Of a stretch of 64,000 nt of DNA, positions 10,583 through 20,900 are shown piece after piece. The notes beneath the pieces were generated by a model. The model made no database searches and had not been told where the DNA came from. It saw nothing but the letters and a program-made list of their open reading frames with translations. A program made the position numbers and the translations under genes. The DNA comes from Craspedostauros australis (lineage: Eukaryota > Bacillariophyta > Bacillariophyceae > Mastogloiales > Achnanthaceae). The stretch's first letter is position 1. Every line of letters starts with the position of its first letter. The stretch covers positions 248,001 to 312,000 of the forward strand of contig JAMXDE010000062.1 of NCBI GenBank assembly GCA_026770025.1, in the 5' to 3' direction.

Positions 10583-12518
10583 ATGGGACAGGATCGCACA
10601 GATGTGCAGTACATAGCGATGGGGGTCGCGATGACGACATCCAGCCTGCTCTCCATCGTGGGATCATCCTTCATCATCTACATGACCAGACGCGACCTAT
10701 CCTTGGTCTACCATCGCATCCTCATCGTGATCTCCATCGCAGACATCATCGCTGGTGCATTCAATGCGGTCCATCTCTTCCTCGTCCCGTCCGACCGCAC
10801 AGACAGCCCCATCGCATTCGGAAACGACACGACGTGCACCATGCTCGGTTTCGCCCTCAACAGCGCCCCCATGATCATCACGCCATACAACACCTTCCTG
10901 GCCGTCAACTTTCTGCTGCAGATACGGTACCGATGGACGAATCGACAAATTGCAATGCAGATCGAGCCATACGTCTTCCTCCTCACGATTCTCATGGCCG
11001 TCTGCATTCCCAGCGTCGGGCTCCTCCAGAATTCATTCGCATTGAACTACCTCAGTGGGTATTGCATCTTTGGCACGTATTCGGAAACGTGTACTATGGA
11101 AGAAGTAGTGGTATTGCTTCAGGATGACATGCACAATGCTACGACTACGACAACAACGATACAGCACTGCACACCTGACGCACTGAGTCTCGATTTGCTC
11201 AGCATCATTGTTTCGTTCCTCGTCGGTATCATCGCGACGCTGGGTATCGCCAGCACGTACGCGCTGTACAGCTCGGTCTATTCAACGTACACAGCCAATG
11301 CGCGGTATGCGACGGATATTGAGCCGGTTGTCAGTGAATCCATGGCAATGACGGTCGCAGACAGCGCGGAAGAGATTGCTGCACGGCGAAAGAGGAAACG
11401 AAGGCGATCGTTCATCACATCGAAGCTGCAACAGGAACGATTCAAGCAGATCACGCAGCAGTGCATCCTGTACGGATTGTGAGTTCAGTCAGTGGGAGGG
11501 GAGCGGGTCACTCCTGCCATGGTTGTGCTTCGTATGGGCATGGAGCACTTGCGCGTGCAGTGTATCCTCTGCAATGCTCTCTCTTTGATTTGATTTGATG
11601 TATCCATGTTGGTTCTATCCTTGGCGATCCATTTTGAGTCTCCATTCAGCGCACCGTGCTTCCGCTCATCTCTCTCCCTCCTTTGCCCCCCAATTCTGTC
11701 GACACAACTTAACCAATAAACACTTGCCCCTATGCAGAGCCTTCGGAAACACATCCATCTGGCCGATGGCATTCACGATCGTCGACCTCACAATGGAGAC
11801 ACAAGACAAGTTGGGTTCGCCGGGGATCTTCCTGCTGGTCTTCCTCACGTGCGTCTTCATGCCGTTGCAGGGTGCATTCAATTTCATTGTTTTCATTTGG
11901 CCCAAGTACCAACGCGTGCACAAGCTGCTTCGGAAACCCATGGGATCGCATGACATGATGATGCACTCTGTCGAATCGAATGGCGACTCCATTGTGGGAA
12001 GCAGCGAGATGCCGCATGCAACCTCGTTGGCGAAACAGAGTACAAGCAGCACCAGCGAGATGCATGGCAACACCGGTGTCGCAGAGAAAAAGGGCGACAG
12101 CATGAGGTGGTTCAGGATCATCCTCATGATCATCCAAGATGAGGATGCAGCATCAGCGAGATTTTCCAGCAGAGCGTCGGACTTGCGCATGCGATCGAAT
12201 CGTCATGCATCCGAGGAATTATCATCGTACTTCAGCAGGTTTCGTGAGGGTAGTGTGGATGCGGTTGATCAGGACAGTAAATCACCGCAGCATGTTGCCG
12301 TACAAGACGAAATGAATGAGTCCACCACGCAGCAGGCCCGCAAGGATCCATCTCTTTTGGCAGAAACGCAAGAGGACGAGGTTGTGGGTGAGAACAGCAA
12401 TACCAGCGAAAGCAATGAAGAAACCAATGCTGAGAGTCAGCAGAGACAGCCTGTACCTGGAAAGCCACGGTCGATGCACCTTCTGATTGATCATACAGGT
12501 GATGTCAAACGAATTTGA
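10583..12518 (+). CDS. seven-helix GPCR-like receptor, two exons (558 aa)
   Basis: Exons 10583-11478 and 11738-12518, joined through a 259-bp GT-AG intron (gtgagt donor, ccctatgcag acceptor). Splicing keeps one frame, ILYG-L-AFGNTS, and is conserved in copy B. Predicted helices: TM1 about 11-34, TM2 44-68, TM3 86-114, TM4 129-152, TM5 201-232, TM6 about 292-316 (across the splice junction), TM7 327-353. Cys86 before TM3 and Cys161/Cys170 in loop 2 could form the usual disulphide. Loop 3 has a basic stretch (RRKRKRRR), and the C-tail of about 200 residues is Ser/Asp/Glu-rich, as in phosphorylated receptors. The VYHRILIVISIADI segment resembles the cAMP-receptor-like/secretin-like orphan receptors expanded in diatoms. 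Ligand unknown. Without splicing the frame stops one base after the exon end, giving only five helices. Confidence 0.82.
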
Positions 12519-13205
12519 GACAAGATTTTAGTTTTTGCACGTTGACTTGGAGCGCTGTGAGGGATTGGCTGGTTGGGATTTGCATCTGCTGTTCTTGGTT
12601 GCGGACGGGTGCACATCGGCCGCCAACAGGACAGCTTCTTGCGTCGGTGAATCGCTGCAGCACTCGTTGGCCATGCGCTGACGCAACATGGCCTTGATGA
12701 TCGTTGGAGCACTGGATGAACAGCAGATCCTCTATGCTGCCGAGACAACCAAAGTTGACAGAACACAGGTGTGACATGTGTGAAAGAACAAGGAATGAGA
12801 ACCATCCTTCATTGACAACACACTAGTCACAGTCAAGCTAGAGGTATGCGAACAACTCGGAATCCAAACACGGAAATGGCCAACACAAAGATCTATCACA
12901 AACACGCACATCTCTGGCAGAACACAACATCAACACAAACAGTGGCAACATCGACATCAACATCAACAGATCCACACACCACAAACCATTTACATTGATT
13001 CTATTTGGACCTGTCACCAAGTCCAAACCATTCCTACTGGCATCGTATTACCCCAAACACGATCAACCACGGATGACAGGCAGACGATTGAAGTGCGCCA
13101 ACAATTCTTGACATCACCGAAAACAATGAACTGTTGATGTTGATGTCACACAGAACAACTACTCAACGACTATGGCAATACACATCCTCGTTCTGTGTAA
13201 GAGAT
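12519..13205. other. receptor 3' flank, no gene
   Basis: Well conserved with 62416-63090 in copy B, but the frames seen here do not keep a protein-like pattern in both copies. The segment from about 13037 onward is also shared with copy C (25201 onward). Confidence 0.45.
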
Positions 13206-13894
13206 AGTTAGGATTCGGGCGTAGTTGGCGCGAATCGGTGGAGGATGTCTCTTGGATCTGCCAGCTTCGGGATAGCCGTGTGATGCAGTTCAAGAGAGGC
13301 GTACTGATTGAAGAGTTATAACTTGTAACGATGAGAAGTAGAGTGCTTTGTAGCTAATCCTTGTCTGTGTTTATTATGAGTTAGCTTGTGGTGTTAATAG
13401 GGTGAAGAAACGATGTCACACAACTTGGCGAGACCCTGCACTGATGTACTTGGTTCAGTGCTACAGGGTATACGGTCATTACAGCGCCTTGCTCTCCACA
13501 CACGTAGATACACTGCAGTGTAGATCATGGCACATGGCAGTGACGACCATGAAGCAGTGGCTGTGGTTGGAGCTGGCTCTCGGATTCCATTGCTTGAGTT
13601 GAAGCAGGTTGGATACACGCGTTAAGACTACAGCAGTGGTGCAGTAGTCATCAGCATGGAGGGAATCGAGGTATGTTGTAGTAAAAGGATCTGAGGAGCA
13701 TATAGTTCCCAAGGTGAATTGTGAGTCAGGTCGGTCATGTTTGAGTCATGATGGATTCGTGAATGGAGGAGAGAAAGGAGGAGAAAAAGGTTTGGTGGTC
13801 GATCAAGTCGGAAGATTTCGCGCCAAAACAAGAATTTCTCCCATCTGGTTGATACCGTATCCGGTAATAGTCTGTCCCTCATTGAATCTCAACT
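13206..13894. mobile_element. 689-bp insertion with 5-bp target duplication
   Basis: This segment is absent from copies B and C, which read straight through gagat-catggttg. In copy A the GAGAT is duplicated at 13201-13205 and 13895-13899, a 5-bp target duplication. The ends are short imperfect inverted repeats (AGTTAGGATTC against AGTTGAGATTC, 9 of 11 bases). No coding capacity is supported. It could be a solo LTR, since 5-bp duplications are typical of copia and gypsy, or a small inverted-repeat transposon. The lack of TG...CA ends weakens the LTR reading. Confidence 0.75.
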
Positions 13895-14514
13895 GAGATC
13901 ATGGTTGTACTTGCATACGACTACGTGCATTGATGGAGGTGTCAGCCAATGTATCAAACGTACGCATACATAACCAGTAAAGCAATGCATGGGTGAAACA
14001 AGCAGCCACGCACAACGCCACATGCCAAAAATGATGGATGAAGGCGACCATGGCAAGAGATGGAGACGGAGATGATGCTGATGATGATGACGCATGGGAA
14101 GTGGTGATGAGGAGCGATCGCAAACGTATCGCATCGATCGGCGACATCAGAAAGGAAGATATCAAGGCAATTGTATAGGTAAACAATCACATGAACAATC
14201 GCAGCACCAACAACGGTGCCATCAACAGTGGTGAGAGACGCCATGCTTCCGTGATAAACCCCGGATTCAAGTGATCAACAGCAATGCCCACGCTGGATGT
14301 GCCGTCGGCAGCTGAGATTCAATGCCTGCTGGACGAGTGCATTCATGAGACCGGATGCAGCAACTTCTTTGGGGCCTAGAGCACCAGCTGTTCGGAGATA
14401 CTCCTTCTATTACGCCACCACTACGCACATCATTACCACCAACGCCCGCTCATGCTGAAGCTCAAAGCGATGCATCGCAGCCACAACTGCAAATGATGAG
14501 ATGCAGGTACCATG

Positions 14515-14943
14515 TCATCGGATCCACAAATTGGAGAAATCATCTGCTCCGGAATCACCATCCACACAAAGATACTCACATCCAAGGAACACAACATGCA
14601 GGTCTTTGGAGACAGAGGGAAGAAGGGAGAGGCATCGCCACTTCCACCAACATGTGAATCGTGAGATGATCGACGCTTTCTGGTTCACAGTCGCATCTGC
14701 AGGAGGCTGATTCATGCGCCATCGCAGCCAACAAAGAGAGTTGCCGGTATGGATCACGGTTTGCAGCAGATCGATGCCCAATCCACAGCAGCCAACAAAC
14801 ACAACGAATGTGCAAGCGTAGGAGAAAACATCGCGAAGGAGGAAGTTTGTGGGTTCTGAGGTTGTAGGAAGGCCCAAAGCAGCCATGCAACCAACAAGGA
14901 GGAAGGTGCCAAACCATACGAAGTAGATGGAATCGGCTGTCCG
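14515..14943 (-). pseudogene. possible membrane-protein remnant
   Basis: A minus-strand frame ending at 14515 encodes two long hydrophobic stretches (FVWFGTFLLVGCMAALGL and FSYACTFVVFVGCCGLGIDLL) separated by a polar loop, then a Trp/Cys-rich stretch and a stop. A start codon and a continuous upstream exon could not be found. The adjacent minus-strand region 13899-14186 also reads as hydrophobic segments in copies A and C, but copy B changes frame. It may be the remains of a multi-span protein gene, or chance; low certainty. Confidence 0.25.
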
Positions 14944-15185
14944 GACGGAATGTCGGCATGATGAGTCGACGACTACAGTAGACCGTGCAGAGAGAGACAG
15001 AGAAACTGTGTCTTTTCGTGATACTGATGACGTCTACAAGCTACTCGTCCATGGCCATTCCTCTCAAAGTGGTCCCCTGCTCCATCAATTGCCTACTTTT
15101 GTGGATGGATGCAACTCTCTCCACGTAGAGAGGAAGTTCCTTGTGAGTGGGTGCGGTCTGCTAAAGACAGATAGCGATGCGACAC

Positions 15186-15929
15186 TCACGATGCGGACAC
15201 GGAAAACTTGGTTGTTGGTGTGGTCTCTTCGTCCGTATCGTCCGTATCCTTCTTCTTCTCTTGGACAACGACTACTTCTGCTTCCTCTGGCGCCAATGTC
15301 ACTGTTGGCTTTGGCGGGATCGTGGGTGGTGTCCTTCTCACGTTGCTAGTGCTTCTGTTAATCCTGCACATAACAACCACCAAGCAAAACATTAAAACAA
15401 AGACAACAAATATCACGGGAGCCACCAGCGGATCTCCTTTTCCGTCCTTCCCGTTGTAATTGTTGTTGGAGCTCGCTGTGGCGCCTCCGCCTCCCTTGTA
15501 GCCTCCGGATCCGCTTCTGCCGCCTGATGACGATCCTTTCAACTCGCGTCGCGAGAAATGGAAGATAACACCACCGAGCATCTCGTCGTCGTCTTCGCGA
15601 TGATTGTCGTGAGAAAAAGTACGGGTTTTCACCGTGTTGTTGTATCTGCCACGCAGGGAATGTGGACACCAAACCCAACTTGGCAAAGGTGCTACTTTTA
15701 CGGACGCGGCGCCTTGATTCGACTGCTCGCGTACAATGCAACCAACATGACGAGAAACGGTAGTAGCTTTGGTGACACATTTTGCGTTTTTGCCGAAGAC
15801 GGCGATGCACGTTGCCAGACAGATATATTCGACCTCTATGCAGACCCGCACAAGAAGCAACGATGAAGTGTTACGATGGGGCGTACTACTATGTGGCGAG
15901 TGACAGAGGACGATACGCCACCAACGCAC
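15186..15929 (-). CDS. single-span membrane protein, C-terminal exon
   Basis: The frame ends with a stop at 15186; no ATG is found at its upstream end, so the 5' part (probably with a signal peptide exon) is unresolved and the listed start is the limit of the useful frame. From N to C: a Cys-containing, probably lumenal or extracellular region of about 110 residues, a Gly/Ser-rich hinge (SGGRSGSGGYKGGGG), one strong membrane span (APVIFVVFVLMFCLVVVM, about residues 170-187) followed by a basic stop-transfer (CRINRS), a Pro-rich segment (PPTIPPKP), and a Thr/Asp/Lys-rich cytoplasmic tail. This layout fits a type I surface protein. Family not recognised. It is followed on the same strand by no close gene. 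Confidence 0.5.
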   Translation of the reverse strand: MRWWRIVLCHSPHSSTPHRNTSSLLLVRVCIEVEYICLATCIAVFGKNAKCVTKATTVSRHVGCIVREQSNQGAASVKVAPLPSWVWCPHSLRGRYNNTVKTRTFSHDNHREDDDEMLGGVIFHFSRRELKGSSSGGRSGSGGYKGGGGATASSNNNYNGKDGKGDPLVAPVIFVVFVLMFCLVVVMCRINRSTSNVRRTPPTIPPKPTVTLAPEEAEVVVVQEKKKDTDDTDEETTPTTKFSVSAS

Positions 15930-16375
15930 AAGAACAACAGAGCCTTCAGTCTAATACCCCACTGTTCTTTTTTCCAAGAGGCAGAACGAGACCTCCCCAT
16001 TGGTCACCCTCTGCAGTTCGCCCTCCGACGCATCTTCAGACGACGCCATGTACCACGACTCAACCTGAATCTACTATATCGAGTTGCGATCGTATGATAC
16101 TCGCATTTGCATGGTGGATGTGGGGGTACTCAGCTGACGTTCACGAGCTCAGGTGCTCCATGGTGTTGTGTGGTATGGTACTACGATCCTATTGTACATA
16201 GTCGTGTCGTGCACTTTCCTTGCCGGAGCTCATGAGTTGCCTTGATTCAACTCCAACCTTCTGTCGCTTCTGTAAAAACGGAACGACAACGACGATGAGA
16301 TCTTCAAATGGCACCCATGGTCAGTTCGCCTGCATTGAACGACTCACTGCATCATCAAAGTCCGAATTTGTAAGC
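15930..16375. other. intergenic region
   Basis: Upstream part of the membrane-protein gene, including its missing 5' exon if one exists, and the 3' flank of the GST-fold gene. No independent gene is seen. Confidence 0.4.
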
Positions 16376-17392
16376 TCACAGCTTCCCCTCCACTCCGCGC
16401 TTGCCCTTGAATTGGATCGGATGGTCCTTGCGCATGCCATCATGCCACTTCCACAACAGCGCCAAAGAGTCCTTCGTTGCCTCCTTCAATTCGGGAATGG
16501 CGGCCCCGATGTTCGCATCGCCGGTGTCCCCGACCAAGCGTTCCAACTGAACGTAGACCGAGAAATCGGCCGCGGTCGGCTTCGTCTGGCCCATCATGTA
16601 CGGCGACGCGTCGGACAGCAGCGTCTGGAAATGCGTCAGCTCCTCCACGAGCGCCTTGCGCACCTTGTCGTCATCGGCATGCGTCAAGGGCTTGCCGCCC
16701 TGCGTCAGCTTGGTGCACCTGGCGGCGGCCATGGCGAATTTCCTGCGTTCGCCGGCCACGAGCATATCGAGCGGAGCGGACGTGACGAAGGCGGGGATCC
16801 ATTCCGGGATGGAGAGGAAGCGGCGCACGGAGACCTTCATGCTGCGCTCGTAGCCGTCATTGTAGACCCAGTTGTAAAAGTAGACGGAGCCAGCGAGGAG
16901 GCCGTTGGAGGCGCGAATGGACGCGACGCTCGCTTCGGGCGTTGGGAAGAAGCCCAGGGTGTCGGCGTCTGCCATCTTGTAGTGCTCGTTGAACCACTCC
17001 AGGATGTGCTCGCTGTCCTTGAGGAGGATGGTGCTGTCCTCGTCCTTGGCTTCGTCCTTGGCTTTGTCCTTGGCCTCGTCCGTGGTCTTGAGCGTGATCT
17101 TGATCTCTGGGACCAAGGTTCCGCCGCTGGGGATCTCCTTCGCGCGCTTGGCCTTCTGCGGGCTGACGAAGAAGCAGGTGTGGGGGATCTTGCAGGCATC
17201 GAAGGCCGCCAGGACCTTGGCGGTGAACTGCGATCCGGGCATGGCGTAGACGAGGATCTCCTCGATGTCATCAGGTGAGTAGATTGCGGCAGACAGGTCC
17301 GTCTTTGTCTCTGCTGCGTCTGCTTCTGCTGAAGCAGTTGCTGGGGTGGCCTCCGCAGTGGTGGCGTCAGTGGCAGGGCTTTCGGTCGTCAT
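16376..17392 (-). CDS. glutathione S-transferase-fold protein (338 aa)
   Basis: ATG at 17392. Residues 1-40 are Ala/Thr/Glu-rich. A thioredoxin-like GST N-domain follows (about 44-155): EILVYAMPGSQFTAKVLAAF as first strand and helix, GGTLVPEI with the cis-Pro of the glutathione site, and KDSEHILEWFNEHY with the Asp-Ser pair that normally binds the gamma-glutamyl group. A Lys/Asp/Glu/Ala insertion (KDKAKDEAKDED) interrupts the N-domain between two strands. A helical GST C-domain covers about 185-315 (LLAGSVYFYNW onward; MMGQTKPTAADFSVYVQLERL is the N-capping/hydrophobic-staple region). Soluble, no targeting signal evident. It could be a conjugating enzyme or a GST-like adaptor; the catalytic Ser/Tyr/Cys class is not clear (PGS at about 52-54). 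Confidence 0.75.
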   Translation of the reverse strand: MTTESPATDATTAEATPATASAEADAAETKTDLSAAIYSPDDIEEILVYAMPGSQFTAKVLAAFDACKIPHTCFFVSPQKAKRAKEIPSGGTLVPEIKITLKTTDEAKDKAKDEAKDEDSTILLKDSEHILEWFNEHYKMADADTLGFFPTPEASVASIRASNGLLAGSVYFYNWVYNDGYERSMKVSVRRFLSIPEWIPAFVTSAPLDMLVAGERRKFAMAAARCTKLTQGGKPLTHADDDKVRKALVEELTHFQTLLSDASPYMMGQTKPTAADFSVYVQLERLVGDTGDANIGAAIPELKEATKDSLALLWKWHDGMRKDHPIQFKGKRGVEGKL

Positions 17393-17972
17393 GGTCGCTG
17401 TTGCTGCAATATCTATTGCTATTCCTATTGCTGTTCCTGTTGCTTGTGGTCTTGCTTATGAACTACGAGTATGATGATGTGTGGGTGTGGGTGTGAGTGT
17501 GGGTGCCGGTATGAGGTGCAGAGTGCTTGGAGACTCTCTTGTGCTTCTCTTTTCGATTGTGGGCGTCATGGTCATGGTCATCACCATTGCCATCACCATT
17601 GCCATCACCATTGCCTTCGCTGCCTCTCTCTGCTGTCATCGTTGAGAACGCAATCTGCATCGAGTCGATCTTTCCTCCTTGTTGACGACGCGTCGATCTT
17701 TGTGCTGTGCGTGCGTGTCTGATCCTGTGTTGTCTCGAAGGATTTATTGACCTCTCGAAGTCTGTTGTGTTCCTTGTGCTTCTCTTTTTCCTAACGCTTC
17801 TGATTGTCTTCGCAGTATTGACTCGTTCGACTAATGATGTCAACAATTCGAACATTCGTTCTTGATCTCTGTGGGCCATCGCGAAACATGACCACCCTCG
17901 GCGCATTCCATTTGCAGGAGCAAGCGTGCGTCATACCTTTGCTCTGTCCACATCAATCCACATCAATCCACA
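17393..17972. other. intergenic region
   Basis: Separates two minus-strand genes. It holds a tandem catcaccattgc microsatellite (about 17579-17615) and a gtgtgggt run (about 17479-17505); no gene supported. Confidence 0.5.
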
Positions 17973-20900
17973 TCAATCCATTCCGCGCTGGGTTTTCATC
18001 AGCAGATCCATCATGCGACGTCCGACTTCGGAATCATCGCCATGGATACGTTCGCACATCTCCATCGGACTTTCGACGGCGGCGCTGGATTTCCTGTTCA
18101 CCTTGGGTTTCGGCGGATCGGGGTGACAGCCGTGCTGCAGCAGGACGGCCAAGGACTCCGCATGGCCATTCAGCACGGCCCAATGCGCAGGCGTTCTGTA
18201 CCAGCGATCGAAGCAATTGAAGTCATGATCGCTTGGATTCGCGTCCTCGTCGTGCATGCGTTCCTGCATGACGTACTCCACGATCGCGGTGTGCCCGGCT
18301 CGGGCGGCGCAGTGCAACACGCTCTGCTTGTTGCCGTCCCTCATCTTGATGGGGGATCCGCTCTGCAGAAGCATCTTGACGCAATCCAGACGTTCCTGAT
18401 CATCTTCGTTGGTCTCGACAAGCCCCGCCCGCAACAATCGAGAATGGGAGGCGGCCGCCAAATGCAGCGGATACAATCCCGATGCATCCGGCGTGTTCCA
18501 TTTGGCGTCGCAGGCGAGGAGCTTGTGCACGAGACGCGCATCGCCCTTCGCCGCGGCCAGGTGCAGGGGGCTGGATCGGAAGATTTGCTTCTGCGCGATG
18601 CGGCCGGAGGTCTTGCCCAAGCGTCCACCGTGCGCACCCCAGTTGGGGTCGGCGCCGAACTGCAGCAGTCCGATGGCGACGTCCGTCTGTTGCAAGGTGC
18701 ACGCCTGCAGCAGCGCGTCGTACAGTCGCTGTTGTTCGGCGTCATGCGGCGATGCAACGTCTGTGGTTGCCATTGGCGACGGCGATGATGTTTGGGTCGC
18801 GGAATTAGCTGTCCCACTTTGCTTTTCATGATCCCAAGCGTGGCTGCAAACATTGTGATCGTCAAGCATGTCGATGTAATGCTTCAGCTTCGTCGCGCGA
18901 AGGATATGAACAACATTGAAGGGTCCCTCCAATGTTCCGTATTCTCCACCGAGATGCCGAGTGTTGTTGATGTTATGATGCATTGCGTACAAGGCACGCG
19001 TGATCCGCGTCGCGGCCAGGGAGTCTCCTCCGAGCATGCCAAAGCTGGCATCGATGGTGAGCATGGATTGTTGGCACTGTTGCAGATTCAGACACTCGAT
19101 GATTTGTTCGGCGACGAGCCTTCCCGTGTTGCCGTATTCTGCCAGTGGCGTATTCCCTTCATCGTCACCGCTGTTCTCGTCGTCATCGCAAGTATCGTTT
19201 CCGATGCCGCTGTTGGCTTGCTTGGCAAAGTTAAACTTGAGACAGTCCTGCAACCGAGGTAACTGCCTGTTGTCTCTCTTGCCCGTTGGTGATAGTGGTA
19301 TTTGGGAGATCAACACGAAGCTCGACGGCACACATGCCGATTTGATCCTGGACAGGCATGCCGCGCGAAGTAGTGTCCAGAGGGGGCTGGTACTGATGAG
19401 ATAGGCCGGCGGCTGCTTCCTTGATGAATCGAATCGAACCCCCATGCTACGGAGACAGGAATCCGTGAGCACAACGTAGGCATGAATTTCTGTCTTCGTA
19501 TCGTCGTCACTACCAATGGCGCCATCTCCATCGTCATGGGAAGCGCCGCTCTGTTCGGACCCTTGATGCAATGGAACCGTACGCGCCACGACGACGCAGC
19601 CTTGGACGATGCTTGATGACGTGCCTGGCCACTCCTCCATGGCCGCAGCGATCTCGTTTAGCTCGATCCGAACACCATTATGCTTGATCATGCCTTCCTC
19701 GCCTTGGATTCGCCCCATCACATGGATGCTGCCATCGTGGTCGACGTATCCCCTGTCGCCTGTTCGGTAGAAGCACCGTGTTGCAGCAGATTGAGTCTCG
19801 CAAATGAATTTGTGATGCAAGTCATTGCGATTCCAGTATCCGGAGAATTCATCCAGTTGATTGCCAGAAAGCACAATCTCTCCGAATCTATCAGGGCCGT
19901 TGGCAACGCCACCATCATCTTGCGCAACGGGAACGATTCTGTCTTGAATTGCTTCCACACAGATCTGCACATGCATGCCTGGGAAAGGTAGTCCAACGAG
20001 CCCTTTTCCGGTGGCCCGCGTCGCAGCCTTCGCTTGATTGCTCGTGACGGCTTGAGCGTGAGACAAAGACGATGGCGACGCTGGCAATGATGGCGAATGG
20101 CACACTTCTCCCATGGTTTGATATACGCATGCTTCCGTCACACCATACGTGGCGAACAGCTTACATTCCGTCTTGCTCGTTGCCGTTGCGCCCGCTCCCC
20201 AAACACGCCGGATAGATGCCGGAATGGGTTCGCCGCCCAACGCCAACGTCCGCAATTGCGGAAACGCAGAGGGCGGCTCCTGGACCAAACGAAACAACGT
20301 CGGCGTGCACAGCAAGTGCGTGACGTGCAGCTGCCGAAGGATCTGTGAGAGATGACTGACGAGCCTTGACCGTGGCGCGATGGCCAGCGTCGCTTGGCAT
20401 AGGAAGGTGGCCAACACATCGGACATGCATGGATCGAAGGACAGCGCACTTGCCAACAGAACTGTAGATTTGGATGTGACAGAATGCGCTTCGTTCTTGG
20501 CACGCAGGTAGTTGTCCAACGACTGGATGGAGGACATGCAACCCTTCGGCCATCCCGTCGTGCCGGACGTGTAGACCATATGCGAAAGCCGATTGTGAGA
20601 CGCGATGTCGTTCGGTATCGTATGCGTTTCTGCCGAGATAGTGGACGCACTGCTGCTGTCCATTCGATCTGAATCATCCCATGTATCCGCAAGGAAGTTG
20701 ATCGCCAGCTTCAGAGAAATGTGATCACCGCGTGCCTTGCCTTTCTTGGTGGAGTCCGAATCAACTCGAAAAACTTCGTAGATCTGATGCTCCATGTCTA
20801 GGTTGATCGACGGCATACTCTGGCATAGCTGATGCAAGTCAACGAGGTGTGATTTTTCGGCGGGCATGTAACGTGCCGATGAAGTTGGTTTGATCCGCCC

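Larger units (their letters stand above)
5992..14560. repeat. segmental duplication, copy A
   Basis: Direct-orientation copy of the block that recurs, expanded by insertions, at 36482-63770. It contains paralogues 2 and 3, the receptor gene and about 2 kb downstream. Homology starts near 5992/36482 and ends near 14560 (tgctccggaatca). Coding regions differ by only a few substitutions per gene, so the duplication is recent relative to divergence within the paralogue family. Confidence 0.9.

Noticed and set aside
15558-15866. Plus-strand frame starting MEDNTTEHLVVV
   Set aside because: Opposite the minus-strand membrane protein, whose membrane span, hinge and tail are far more protein-like; judged a shadow, though the N-terminal part of that gene is itself uncertain.
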